Positions 24,401 through 37,135 of a DNA stretch of 64,000 nucleotides are shown here, one piece after another (within the stretch, counting starts at the first letter, position 1; the number at the start of each line of letters is the position of its first letter). This stretch comes from Campylorhamphus procurvoides. Lineage: Eukaryota > Chordata > Aves > Passeriformes > Dendrocolaptidae. Under the pieces are notes generated by a model. The model was not told the DNA's origin, did no database searches, and was given only the letters and a program-made list of their open reading frames with translations. Made by a program: the position numbers and the translations under genes. The stretch covers positions 1-64,000 of the forward strand of contig WBMV01006680.1 in NCBI GenBank assembly GCA_013396655.1, written 5' to 3'.

Positions 24401-27400
24401 AATAAACCCCAAGCCCCAACAGTAATGACCTCTCATTTTATCATATCCTAGGAGGTGCCTCCAGGCCTGCCTTTGGAGACTTAACATTTCCCTCTCTATG
24501 AGAAAAACCCCAATTTATCTTTATAAACTCACCTGAAGGCTTTTATTGAAACAACCAGTACATTTCAGGATATGTCATTTATCCCGTCCCTTTACTTAGA
24601 CTTGATAATTAATACAAGATGCCATTAGATATTTATTTTTTTTTAGTGATTTTAAATCTCCTTTAGTAGTTGGCCAAAGAAAATGAAGATTTATTGTTAT
24701 ACTCTATTTACCCCCTATTGTATGTAACCTTCACACAATAATCAATCCTGCCAGGACTATGGATCCTGAGTCTACCCCTCAAAGGTCAAAAGTGAGAAAA
24801 ATTGATCATCTGTTGTATACCTGGATATCAAGATATATAGTCTTTCTCCAACCTGCCTCTCATTAACATTTCTAGAATAACACTCTTCTCATCGAGTTTC
24901 CCAGCTGAAGTCTCCCATCCAGACTTTTTCACCAGAATTATACCAGAATTGGAAAATTACAGTTGGAAATCACAGCAAGCTATTTTTACTACGAGAGGAA
25001 CCTGTTAGTTACAGAAAGAGAAATCAACCATTATGTCATTTGGAAGTTTTTACAATTAAAAGTTTTATTCCTGGAGGAACTGAAAGACAATTAAATGAAA
25101 TGCTAACAACAAATTAAATGCTTTATAGGTCAGTCATCCCATTAGGTCTCTTTAGGGAAGCTGTTCTCATATAAAGCATGCCATAACCTATTTGCATAAT
25201 GATTCTATCTTAACTGTGCCTTCTGCTCTTTTATGGTGTGTTGTTTATCCTCGTGCAGGGCTGATATAGTGGAATTGCAGAGGAAGTAAAGGCTGCTATT
25301 TATGGCAGCCAAAACATTGCACCACTCAGATGTATTATGCAGGACAGCACCCAAACTGCAAATATGATTTAACACACACAGACATCGTTCTCCCCTCATT
25401 GCAGTGGCTTAATTGTTTGAATTATATATACTGTTACCATCCTTGTTTTTATAAGATTGCACACTCCAGAGCAGTTCCAGCTAGAGCATGTGGAAGCTGG
25501 GGGAAGAAAAGGCAAGGTTTCTAAAGGCAGTGCTAATAGTCTGAGTTGGTTTGGAGAAGCAAAACCTTCTCCTAAAGGGTAAAACCACTTCTGAGAATGC
25601 TCATCTCTGAATCATGCTGACACAAATGTTTTTACAAGTTTTTAGAGGAAAAGAAATTTCATAAAATGAGTCTTGATTTCTGGCTTTGGATGATGGCCTT
25701 GTTGTTTACAAGATTGGTTTTGTCTCCGTGGCCAGCAAGTGAATAGCTAAAAAACTTGGTGTGCAGTCAGAAAACTCTGTATTTTATTTAACTGTAGTGT
25801 TTGGAAAATATAGGGAAGAAACATAATTCAATTAGTGTGAGTAGAACTCACAACAGTGTCAATTTACTTGACCAGCTGCAAGGAGTTCCTATAGCTTATT
25901 TTCCTGAAAGCAAATTTCCTCCCTCTGGCTTATGTATAACCCCAGAAAACCAAGAGGGAGTCTCAGCATTCCATGTCTTTGTTCCACTGTCTAAGCAGGG
26001 TTTCTGGGATCTCAGCCACACCAGTTGCACATGGAAGGGACTGGGGGCATATATTGCAGGCTGTAGCAGGAATTGCCGTGGCAAAGCCGTGGCATCACAA
26101 GTTCTTGGTGGCACAAACAGTTTCTTGCAGTTTGCCATCTTTGATCAATTAACTGCAGTCAGTTTTGAATTCCAACACAAGGGATGTGAATTCAAGGACA
26201 GGGCTGAACCTCCTCTTTCAGTGGCAGGAAACCATTGGGCAGGTTTATTTATCATCAAGCCACACAGGAGTCACAGCAAGGTGTCCTCAACAGGCTCTCC
26301 CAAAATTCCAGAACACATTGCAGTCCTCCTTCCACTTGGGTTTCCACCGATGTTCAAGTCTCTGAAGCATCTGACTAATTGTTGAAGTTGTGCTGCCTCT
26401 CTCTGGGAACTCAGAGTGGGGTAGTTTGCAGAAAGGCCAGCTGAACTCAACAGTTCACAGTGGCTTTGTGTTGATGCAATGAAATATAGACTGCCCTCAA
26501 AAAAGACAGTTTGAAACTGTTCTGCTGCAAACTTCTGTCCCAGGGGTCTTGGCCAGTGGTATGGCACTGTCTGGGGGAACCTGCCCTGGGTGCTGCCCCT
26601 GGACCACTGCTGGTCTCAAGATTAAACTGGTTCTACTTCATTTACTAACAAGGACTTTGGATTTTGCTTTGCAAGAAAGTCTTTTCATGGATGCAAACCT
26701 CTCGTGCTGCTGTTTCTCTTTTCCAGACCTTCCTGAGAGCACACCAGCCACACTGCAGCCAAGCACAAGTCAGCACCAATTCCAGCTGGAAAGCTTCAAG
26801 GCAGGATCCAGAAGTACCAGACACAGCCAATGCCTTTGTCACTGTTGGCCAAAACACAGATCTATCTTTATATATTCTGCCTGAGTATCAGCAGCATTTG
26901 GACTTCTCTCTGTGCAAAAACTTTGGAAGCTGAGAATTGCCTTATGTCCTTTAATGAATTATTTCCTTCCAACTAAATGTGTATTTCTCAGCAGGAGTGT
27001 GACACTAAATGTCATGCAAATGAATTAAGCAATTTCCTCCAGAGACTGGAAATAACTTCCTTCTGTTCCTAAGGAATTTCAAGCAACATCCTCTGGTGGA
27101 CCTTAGCAAATTAAAAAGATCTCATCTGCTGTTGTGGTGTCTCAGACCTTCTTCCCCTCAGCCTATATCCAGTATTTACCTTTCCTCTTCAGAGTGTCCA
27201 AACACTCGCTACAAACTTAACTCAGAAAGAAAATAAATCACTACTTTTTTTAGAATTAAAGATTCTGTGCTTTGTGGATGAGGTTAGTGTACATATTTAA
27301 GGTGAAATGAATGTAGACAATTAACTTCTCTTCAAGTTAAGGGCACCAAAATGAGGCTTCCTTTACTTCTTTCTTTGGAGCATCCCTGATATTGGTCCTG

Positions 27401-29369
27401 TGTGTTTAGGGGTTCCTCCCTGCTGTGGTCCAAACTGGTAAGGAGTGAAGAGAGTGTCTTGCTTTGAAGTGTCTCCAGTGACAAGAAGCCCTGTCACCCT
27501 TCCATCTACCAGGACTCATGTAAGGATTGACTTCTCAGTTTCGTGGGACCCTTTTTGTTCTGTTTCCTGAGTATGCAGATGTTTAAACAATTTTAGAAAC
27601 TCATAAGTTCTAGAGCAGACTCGGTGTTTTCTTTGTTCCACTTTCTGTCAGAGGATTTCAGGTGGTGTTGGTTACGATTGGAGACATGGAAACTGTGTGT
27701 GCCTCACATGTAAAGATTTATATATTAAACTGCCTTGTTCCATCGTGACCTGATGTTAATAAGCCTTAAGCTTATGATGCAACACTTCCTCTCTGTGCAT
27801 CTTATTAAGTGGAAGAAACTCTCTTTTTAGTTCTTCAAACTCTGGTTTTAGTCCATCAAATTAAGAACAGGGAGGGAAAAGTGCTCCTTCTGGTCACCTA
27901 TTTTCGTGCTTTTCAATACACGCAAGAAACATCAAATAGAAAACACTAAGAAGTAAATTAGAAACATAGTTTTTAAAAAGTCTCTTTTACTTACCCAGTT
28001 GGATGTTCAGCATTCATTTATTTTCCCCATAAATCCAGCATACTTATGCAACTGAATTTTTGCATATTTATTGCAACACTTTTGATTTTATTTTTTTTTT
28101 AATGTGAGTTCTCATATATAAAGCACTTGATCTCACTACAGCGAGGAATAAAGTGCAAAAGAGGAAGACAAATTTACATACAAAGTACAGTCTGGGACAC
28201 GTCCTGCTGGATTGTGCATCTTCAAAGACTTTCTCTGGAAGTGTCTTATAAATAAGATTTCTTCCAGGTTACAGTGATCCAAAGTACTCTGTGCATAAAT
28301 TTTCCCCCACTCTTTTAAAACAGAGGATGTTTGTTGAAGCTGCATTTTATCTACAATATGTTGCATATTTTAAACAATTATTATTATAGAAAACATATCA
28401 TTGATATGACCAGTCACTAGATTTAAAAATGGATTGCTTAACAATTACTTATTTCCAGACTATCTCTGTAAGAGTGCGTGGCACTGAACAGAGCTCAAGC
28501 ATGAGATACCATTCTAGAGTTATGTCTAAATGCTTCCATTTCTTTAATTTGCAGACAGAAATTTGTGTGGACACCTTGAAAGTCTGTTATGTTATGGCTT
28601 ACAAAAGGACATTCCACCAGGTTTTGACTCATTGTTCTTAACCCTCAGCACTCAGAGCAGCCCATAAAAACACGGGGCCAAAAGTTCCGGATTCTCCAGG
28701 TTTTCCTGTTGATACCAGCCTTGTCTTCCTGGTTTGACACACTTCATTAATGAACACCCCATGCCAGATGTGCCCCTGTTTAAAGGCCTAAAAATAACTC
28801 TAAGTTGTTCCCTGGCAAATGCTAAGCTGCCATGAAGATGAGCTTATGGCCATAATTATATTGCTGCCTTTAAGGTTTATGTTGCGCTTGCAATTGAACA
28901 CGCAATTTGGGATTTTTGCCCTGAGAAGGGACTTGAGGCTCCTAGCTAGGGATGGCAGAGAAAAGTTGTGATCTAAAGAGAGAAAAACATAATTAATTTT
29001 GTCTGAGAGTTATACTTAAAGCAGTGAACAGACGGGCAGTTTTTAAATCTGAAAATCCTATCACTTGCCAGCTGTAGTATGTCACATATAACATGTCTGC
29101 CCCAAAAATACACAAAATTCCACTTGAGCTCTTGGCAGGTATTGGGAATCATTTGCCAGTTTTTCGCTGTTACAGAAAGAGTAATTGCTGTTTCTCACAA
29201 AATACGATGCAGGATGAGGGAGAAGCTGATATTTAATATTTTAATCAGAGGAGGAGAAAGAAACATGACAAGGAATAAAATAAAGCCTTACAGAAACTTC
29301 CCCCAATGATTCATTTAACACGTGGAACTTATTTTGAAGTGCATCTATACATTATATATGCAGCTTTTG
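24401..29369. other. AT-rich non-coding stretch, no gene recognised
   Basis: No gene recognised. The longest open frame of the whole window (25801-26385, plus) begins at TTG and has its first in-frame ATG only about a dozen codons before its stop, so it is not supported as a gene. A very good splice acceptor ('tgctgtttctcttttccag', ending at 26726) precedes two overlapping open frames that close at 26884 and 26933; it could mark a terminal exon, but no domain is visible. A minus-strand donor CAG|GTGAGT lies at 24533 without a clear acceptor. Confidence 0.55.
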
Positions 29370-29480
29370 AAGTGTCCAAGGCCAGGTTGGATGGAGCTTG
29401 GAGCAACCTGGGCTAGTGGAAGGTGTCTCTGCCCATGGCAGGGAGTGGCACTAGATGGGTTTTAAGGTCTCTTCCCACTG
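29370..29480 (+). repeat. CR1 LINE 3' fragment lacking its tail
   Basis: Plus-oriented CR1: 'gaagtgtccaaggccagg', 'ttggagcaacctgggctagt', 'ggaaggtgtctctgcccatg' and 'ggttttaaggtctcttccca', after which the match ends. The usual 'acccaaaccattctatgattct' tail is missing, so the copy is truncated at both ends. Either the 3' end was deleted or replaced after insertion, or this is part of a larger rearranged element. No coding capacity remains. Confidence 0.9.
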
Positions 29481-30023
29481 CAGGGGAAAGATGATCAAAG
29501 GTGATGGTAGGAAGCAGAGGGAGAGGTTTGGATTGATCCGTGTCTCCACTTCTGTCCCAAATGCATTGGGATATCTTGTCCAGGTAGAAGAGTGATCTCC
29601 TGTCCATACTGAAATAGTCTCTGAGGCTGCAACATTAACACTGGCCATTTTCTTTTATTCCTCCTTACTGAAAAGTGAGACCCTTCAAATAATTCATCTC
29701 TGGTGTCTTCTTTTTAAAGTAATATTTACTCTTTAATTATCAGAGGAAGAGAATAGAAATTTAGGAAAAATGTTAAGAGGAAAAGTACATTCAGGTGATT
29801 TTCTATGGTGTGTTCCCTAAATACTATCTTTGCTTTCTGTTGGCTTCCACAGGAGAGAGCATCAACTCATTGGCTCATTCTCTGAAGAAAATATTGATTT
29901 AAGTGCCAATGATTTTCATTCATTGCTGTCCAGAGTAATTCTGAAGATTTACTTTGGAAAAGCACAGTTGTAGAGAGAATTCAGGCTGTTGTTTCTTTGA
30001 AATTAGAATAAGAAAACCACTGA

Positions 30024-30040
30024 AGGGGGGGTGGGGGGGA
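30024..30040 (+). other. G-run tract (7 G, T, 7 G)
   Basis: Two runs of seven G separated by one T, in otherwise AT-rich DNA. Each run could supply two G-triplets, so a G-quadruplex is geometrically possible on the plus strand. It could equally be simple-sequence drift. Confidence 0.6.
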
Positions 30041-30350
30041 AGAGAAAGTGTTATTCTTCTCCATGTCTTTTGCTCCGTGAGCAAATGGGAAGAAACATCT
30101 GGAGCCGAGTGTGAATTCCAAGGTACAACCTGGAAATGCCTCTGTTGTCTCATTACTCCCATTATGTGTCTTCCTTTGCTGCCCTTTCCCAGCTGAATCA
30201 CACACTCTCTCCTTCTGGACTGCTCTTTTCCTCTGCTTCATTGGCTGCTAATGAGTTGAGATACAGAACAGCATGTCTTCTTTCTTTATTCTTTCCTAAC
30301 ATTCACTGAGGTGCTGGAGGCTTTACTTATTTATTTTTATTTCTTTGCAG

Positions 30351-30559
30351 GGAGGACTGCAGATGTCAAGAGAGATGATATCCAGCTCAATACTCATGGA
30401 TTTGCTTGTGCTTATAGGAGAATTTTTGGTGGAAATAAAAATTAGCTCAAATCTTGTAAATATTAAAATCTCTTTGCTTCTCTCTTCAATGGATCTTTTT
30501 CGTACAGAGCTGTAATCTATGTGGTGATATAAATCTATTATTTAAGGATGATAGTAAAG
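30351..30559 (+). other. Candidate exon A of an unannotated transcript
   Basis: The left border is a strong acceptor (a long T-rich tract ending 'tttctttgcag' at 30350, then G). The right border is AAAG|GTAAGTG, close to the ideal donor. The segment is 209 nt. The frame from its first base is open for 54 codons and then stops at 30513-30515. All frames carry a stop, so it is not an internal coding exon by itself. Its last four codons, from ATG at 30548, could begin a frame continued in candidate exon B at 30776. The basis is splice-site shape; no transcript evidence is visible. Confidence 0.25.
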
Positions 30560-30775
30560 GTAAGTGAAGCTATTCCCATTGAATCCCTATTCTGATCTTG
30601 ACTAGCATTGGGAATGATGATTCCCACCTTCTCTGCATGACAATTTACAGGCTGACATTTTAGTTATTAAAAAAAATAATATTTAGGAAAGGATTCTATA
30701 GCAAAGTGTAAGTTTCTGGTGGTTTGTCATTTTTTTCTTTGCTCTTTGTTTTTCCTTTTTCTTTTCCCTTCCCAG

Positions 30776-30932
30776 TTTGATTCTCAAGGCAGGAAGGACA
30801 AAGGAGAAAGCAGCTTTGAAGTGTTGACTGTCTTCCAGTGTCTCCTAAAGGAAAACCTCAACAGGGAAATAAAGTTCTAATTCTCGGACTTCTACAGAAA
30901 AGAAAAATAAGAGTCTTTCTGCAGTCCTGTAG
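30776..30932 (+). other. Candidate exon B, downstream of candidate exon A
   Basis: It follows the best polypyrimidine tract I see in the window (about 45 bases of T/C, ending 'cccttcccag' at 30775) and ends at CTGTAG|GTAAGTT. The length is 157 nt. If spliced to candidate exon A, the ATG at 30548 gives a frame of 38 codons (4 from A, 34 from B) that stops with TAA within B. The peptide would be lysine-, glutamate- and serine-rich, for example beginning KFDSQGRKDKGESS after the first three residues. The intervening intron would be only 216 nt, short but allowed in birds. No family is recognised, and the joined frame could be accidental. Confidence 0.22.
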
Positions 30933-33900
30933 GTAAGTTATCCCAAAATGATTTCTTAAGGAGAGCCACAATAATTCCCCAGCAAGGCCAAAACCAGTTG
31001 GACTCACTGGCTCGTTACTGGTACAGTGCTCTGAAACAATATCACCTTTCAAATGCAGCACACAGGATTATAAGGGTGTCTTGGAAGCATTTGATTGGTA
31101 ATGTCTAATACTGTCCTTCATTTGTCCAGAAACGATATAAAATTTAAATGCAACTGCTTTGATGGTAATTGATTTCTTAAAAACTTGTACTGATATAGTT
31201 GACTCTTCAAATAATCTTTAATTAATGTTGAAATGTCATGGCTGGAAATATGTTAAGTGTGTTCAAAGGTACAAATTTAATCCCGGTACTGTAGTAGCAC
31301 CACATTATGAATCACACCAACTTTTCCAAACTAATCAGCAAAACTGAGTTTTTCTGTGAAGACCTTTTTTCTTTTTGTGTATTTTTGTGCAAATTTGTTC
31401 TCAAGCAAATATAATTTATGGGCACAGTTTTCCCTTCTCTCCTTAAACTTTGTAATTGATTTTTGAAATGCAGGTTTTCTCGTGAAAATCAATATTTATT
31501 ATCCCCTGCATAGGAAGTGATGACATGTAGATTTTATTTGGCTTATTTATCCCTGCAGCTTGATTTATATGTTGCTTTCCAGTAGTTGTGTGTAGATGTA
31601 ACTGCAAACCCAAACTTTCAAGGTGTCACACGATCACATAAATCACATAAAATAACAAATTCTAGGTTTGAGTGTATGTTTTACTCCAAGCTTTTGGCAA
31701 GTCTGAGCATTATGAGCAAATCCTACATCTCTGTGTCATCAAACCTGGAAACCCAGCTGTGCCTTGAGAGACTTTGTGGTGCCAAATTCCCCTTCAGCAG
31801 CATTTCCATTTACACCTGAAATTAGCCTTTTGTTGGAGAATTTACAGCATTTATAGGATTCATCCCTTATTGCAGCAGAGCTGGGATGGCAAAGGAGCAG
31901 CCCTTGAGCTTGGAGAGGAACTTTGGGAAACTTCTTCTTCCCCAGGTAACAGCAAAATTGCTTTCAGGAAAGACAAAAGAAATGAGGCACAAAAGTCACG
32001 AACTGGAACGGGTTTGGCAGAGGTGTGAAATTGAGTTAAAAGAAATCGAATAAAATCTGAACATGAATATAAGAAATAGGAAATTGTTACTTAATTTACA
32101 GACTTGGGTAAAGATGTGAAGCAGATCAGAAAAGGAGTTGTCTGGAAAAATTACGAGAGGCCAGGCTCAATAAAATGTATCAAGAGGTAAAATTGGAAGT
32201 TATCATATTAAACCACATTGAAATGGCTTTAAATCTCTAAATAAAACGTATTTGCAAAAAAAATGAGGAACAGTGCACCGTGATTCCATGGGCTTTTCTA
32301 AATCTAGCACATGGAAGCTCACTTAAGAATCATGTGCTTTTGACATCTGCACTTTTTATATCTCATCAGATTACTGGCAATACAAATAAATAAATCCATA
32401 TGCTTCTCAAATGAAGGAATGGGAACATTGGAAGATCACTGGTTTGCCATTAATTCCTAATGAGCCCACAGGGACTCTGTCAGACCCCCGTCCTGCAGAG
32501 GTGATGGGTCTGGACCCTCCCAGAGAAGGGAAACCATTGCCATTGGGAAATTATTCCTGTTTTCTCTGTTTCCTCCTCAGGGTTATGCACAAAGCTATTT
32601 ACTCAATAGCAGTGGGGCACGTTTTTCAATGTTCAGCTGTCCCTAGAAAAATTGAAAGGATAAAGAAGGGGAAGAAAAAACTAGTTATTCTCCCTCCTTT
32701 AAACGGAATTTATGTGTTTTTTTACTTTAATTCCACAAATTGCAATTTGTCATCCAGCTGGGCCTGTGCTGAATCATTTCTCCAGTGCAGAGAGAATCAA
32801 GTATGGTGCAAGCTCTGGCTAAAAACACAAAAATCCTCTCCAGGTCAGTCACGAGGCAACTTTCCAAAACATCTAAAAGCAACTGTAGTCAGACAAGCAG
32901 TAAAAAACTATTCCTCATTACACAGCAACAGGCAGCGCTGAGCTTAAAACATTAGAGCTGAATATTGAAACTTTCCTTTAACAGAATTCCAATAATACGA
33001 CGTGATAATTTTCCATTCCATTTGCCATCGAGTCTGCTTTGTTTAATAAACAGGGCTGTGATTCTGGCACGTGGTGGGGATTTATGACTGGCTGTTTCTC
33101 TGAGAGGACTCTAACAAGTTCTGACACAGCCTTTCCATGGCTGCTGCAGAGGAGGCAAATTAGAGGGGCTTTACAAGAGAGATTTAATTTGAATTTATTC
33201 TCTGCTCTACCTGTATGGGAACAACTACAAATGGCTGTACCTGCCCATAGATGTGGATTGAAATGGGGGCTCATTTTTATGATTTTTTTTTAAAGGTACA
33301 TCCAGTAACCTTTATTTTTTTATATTTTGTACATTTTCTATAGGAAAGGCCTTAAAAAAAAAAAGAATAAGCCTGATAAGCAATTTAGAAAGAAGAGAGT
33401 GCATCAAAAATTTATGAGGATTATTCAAGCAGTTGTAGTTCATTTGTTATGTGAAAACATGAATGGAAGAAAGATTTTTAATGCAGGAATAGTTGCTCCT
33501 GTGTTGTAAGAGGGCTCCTCTGAACCAGGGCATTTGGGATTCAGGGATGTGTCTCAGTATCCCACTTAGCACATGATGGGGTTGGTGCCAAAATCCCACC
33601 AAAATCTATTTATAAGAGGGAAATTAAGGAAAAAGAGCTAATAAAGGGGTGTGTCTGTCAGCAGCCATCCAGAGGTGGAGCTGAGAGGAGGGGATGTGGG
33701 TAATGTCATTCCAAAGCAGCCCAGACCCCTGGTTAGATGGGACACTTTCAGTGCTGCTTCCCACCCTTGATAAGACAGTGAATATGCATTTTATTATCAT
33801 GAAAATTAAATTTAAAAAGAACGAACCCTCAGTCTGAAAGCAAAAGTTTTTACAGAAAGTTCCTTGCACTCTCCAATGTTGTTTTTGTGGCCAGGAGAGA

Positions 33901-36264
33901 TAAGTCATTGCGTAAGATCAGCTTCACCGTCATGGTCCTGCTTATGGAGATAAAATTAAAAGTCCAATTAAGCACAGCTAGGAGGCTGAAAGAAGGGAAA
34001 TAATTATCTCAGACTTCCAGGGCTTTCTCACTGAAAAAAGAGAAGGCACTGAGATTATCAATAATCTACCCAAACTCATATAGTAACAAAAGGAAAAAGA
34101 AATAACCCCCTAGAAAGCAAACTCAGAGGAAAAAAAATACCCCAAAGCATTAATGATAAGTTTTTATGCAAAGGAGAAAGAACAGTTTAACTTCTGTGGA
34201 TGTTATTTTATCTCTCAGTCAAAGAACAGGTAATTAAATCAGTGTCTTCCACTCTGTTCAGATTTCCTTTATCAATATATATTAGCTGTGTTAAAACCAG
34301 TATTTTTCCTTGATTCACTTAGAAATTATTAGTTTCAAACTTAAAGAATAATGGAGTATGAAATCCTAAAGAGAAACTATCAATATATTTTAACCTGGCT
34401 TACCAGTATGTTTCAAAACATTAAGTTCAAGGGGAAAGGTATATAATACACTGAGAGAACTGCAGGTAATGATAGAAGTTAATAAATCATGACTACAATA
34501 GTCATCAAAAAAGAAATGTGTTTTTCCCAGTCACTTGCTGAATAGGTCACTTCTAGAAATCTGATTGTTGATTTTCAGCAAATTAATTGTAAAAATTTTA
34601 ACTGTATAATTTCTTCTACAACAAGTTCAGATCTGTATTTGTATTTGGGAAGATTTTGGTTTGGTTTCCCAACACAAACAAAAGGACAAGAGTTACTTCC
34701 CTTGTTCTAAAAGGTCTGTTTGTTTAAAAATATCATCAGTCTAAACTATCACGTAAGTTTAAGCTCATTTAAAATGCAACGTTACTTAAGAACAGGTGGC
34801 TTTAGAAAAAGGTTTGGATGGTCTTTCAGAAGCCCAATCTCATAAAGTAATGATTTTTATTTTTAAAAAATATAGTCATTTTACACTCATTCAGCCCCAT
34901 TTAATGGGCTTTGTTTAGTTGTCCTTCTTTCTGCCAGTTAAATCCATGATGTGTGGCTTGTTTAAATACTTCTGGAAACACTCCTATTTTGGTTTTCCCA
35001 TTATTTCACCTTATATTTTATAATTCCTGCACATCAGCATAGTCATGTCTGTGCCATTTAAAGCCTTCCATCCAGGGAGTCCCAAGTCAGGGAGTGACCC
35101 AGCCCTGGATCCTTCTGCTTTCCAAGGAATTGTCATCCTGAGGCTCATTTAAATCTTCACAGATTTACTCACTGTTAATTAACTCCGAAATGCAGAGCAC
35201 TGAAGCCTTTTATTTTCATATGCAAAAGTGAATGCTCCCCTCAGTATTTATCCTGGAAAAAAAAAGAGCCTAAGCAGCCAAAAATACTCTCTATAAAATA
35301 TGTATTGAGTCAGAGGAGGGAAGAAAATCAATAGAGTTCTTACAAATTCTGTTAGCCCAAGGGCAGCAGTGACTTGCAGTATAAGCCAATGTATTAAGTA
35401 CTTTGTTTTGACAATTTACTTATAAATAAATTTATATTTTCTCAGCCTAATAAAGGAGCACTAAAAACTCCAGCCTTGGCACGTGGATCTCCCCTTTAAC
35501 CTCTCGCTGGTGTAGAAGAAGTTTAACTTCTGACCTGTGCCTGTAGCTGTTTCATAAATGCCATCGTGTCCCCTTTCAGCATCTCTAATCTACTGCAAAC
35601 AAGAAAATGCATCAATGTAGATGATATCAAAATTCTGATAAACTGAGGCATAAGAAATGGAATAGAAAATATGTATAAAACAAATGCAGTTTGTTAAAAC
35701 CTTTGCTATCAACAGATTTTGCTCTCAAAGTCAGAATTTCGGGTGTTTTCTACAAACTAAAATATATATTCCTGGTTAAGACACTGGGTCATGTTTGCTC
35801 AGCAAGAACATCCTGATCCAACCAGTGCTTGAGCTGTGTTTTTAGCCATTTAATCAAATCTTCTCTTTATGTCTACAGAAAGATGTGGCTTTGATGGATT
35901 TTCATCAAGCTCCAATGCTTTTTTTCCCAAGAAAAGTTAGTTATGCCTTTCAGATTAAGGAAATTTTTCTCTCTTTTGGTCCCCTTTCTCTGTCTGTCAG
36001 CCAGAGCTTAGGAAATGTAGTGTCCCTAAACAAGGAAGAAAACGATGCTTGCTCAGAGTTGCAGCCAATTTTCAAAGCAGCCACAACTTCAGCTTTTCCT
36101 GTGGAGTGCCTGCACTTCAGTGGAATAAAATAGAGGAGAACAACTGTAAAAAGAAAATAAGCCACCACAATCAGACAGGAGGCGGGTCTGACAGTGCTGT
36201 TCTGTTGATAATTCTGTGATAGTTCTGTTTCCAGATCACTGAGTCCCTGCCTTCACCAGGTAAT

Positions 36265-37135
36265 GTAGAATCACAGGGTGGGGTTGGAAGGGACCTTGAA
36301 GTTCATCCTGTTTCAGCCTCTTCCACAGGCAGGGCCACCTTCCACCAGCCCAGGATGCTCCAAGCCCTGTCCAACTTGGCCTTGGGCACTTCCAGGGATC
36401 CAGGGGCAGCCACAGCTTCTCTGGGCACCCTGTGCCAGGGCCTGCCCACCCTCCCAGGGAAGGATTTCTTCCTAATTTCCCATTTAATCCTATGCTCTGG
36501 CATTCCCTGTGTCCTGCAACTCCATGTTTTGTCTCAAGTCCCTCCCCAGCTCTCCTGGAGCCCCTTTAGGCACTGGAAGGGGCTCTCACGTCTCCCTGGA
36601 GCTTTCTCTCCTCCAGGTGAACCCCCCCAGCTTTCCCAGCCTGAGTCCAGAGGGGCTCCAGCCCTTGGAGCATCTCTGTGACCTCCTCTGGACCTGCTCC
36701 AGCAGCTCCATGTCCTTGTGCTGTGCCCCAGGGCTGGGGGCAGCTCTGCAGGAGGGTCTCAGCACAGTGACATAGAGGGAGAACCATCTCCCCTGACCTA
36801 TTGGCCACACTGCCCTTGATGTAACCCAGGACAGGGGGGTCTGGGCTGCCAGAGCCCATGGCTGGGTCATGCTGAGCTTCTCCTGCACCAACAGCCCCAA
36901 GTCCTTCTCCTCAGGGCTCCTCCCAATCCCTTCTCCACCCAGCCCATGTTTGTGTTTGGGGTCATCCTGACCCAGGCACAGGAGCTTAGCCTTGTCCAAA
37001 TTCCTGAGATCTGCACAGTTCCACCTCTCCAGCCTGGCCAGGTCCCTCTGGATCCATCCTTTCCCTCTGGTGTGTGACAGCACCACCCAGCCTGGGGCAG
37101 TCTGTGCCTCCATCCCACTGCCCAGGGCACCAGGA
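36265..37135 (-). pseudogene. CR1 LINE fragment with broken ORF2 C-terminus
   Basis: This is the longest CR1 copy in the window, in reverse orientation. Its 3' tail lies at 36265 ('tagaatcacagggtgggg', 'ttggaagggaccttgaag') and it is 5'-truncated near 37135. CR1 ORF2 is an endonuclease/reverse transcriptase; this copy keeps only the part after the catalytic RT core plus the 3' UTR. One frame gives IQRDLARLERW and PEEKDLGLLVQEKL (PEEKDLG near 36895-36915). The matching continuation LGYIKGSVANRSGE sits in another frame (36773-36832), then HKDMELLEQVQRR returns to the first frame (36682-36720). The last part (LPREAVAAPGSLEVPKAKLD-like) lies at 36303-36503. At least three frameshifts make it dead. 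The high GC content and long open frames reflect the repeat. Confidence 0.93.

Larger units (their letters stand above)
29481..36264. other. AT-rich non-coding stretch with a candidate exon pair
   Basis: Mostly unrecognised AT-rich DNA. It contains a G-run tract at 30024-30040 and two plus-strand candidate exons described separately (30351-30559 and 30776-30932). A 176-codon ATG-started frame at 32411-32941 is the longest with a proper start, but it has no recognisable domain and contains a strong splice-acceptor match inside it (pyrimidine tract ending CTCAG at 32580). Around 33500-33760 the sequence is GC-richer without a recognised repeat family. Confidence 0.55.

Noticed and set aside
25801..26385. 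Longest open frame of the window (194 codons, plus strand)
   Set aside because: It starts at TTG, its first in-frame ATG is about a dozen codons from the stop, it has no recognisable domain, and such a length is not surprising in 64 kb read in six frames.
32411..32941. 176-codon ATG-started frame, plus strand
   Set aside because: No domain or family resemblance. The composition follows the local DNA, and a strong splice acceptor (ending 32580) falls in its middle. It could be revisited with conservation data.
36586..37113. 175-codon minus-strand frame as a host gene
   Set aside because: It is the decayed CR1 ORF2 C-terminus; the true frame jumps between reading frames along it.
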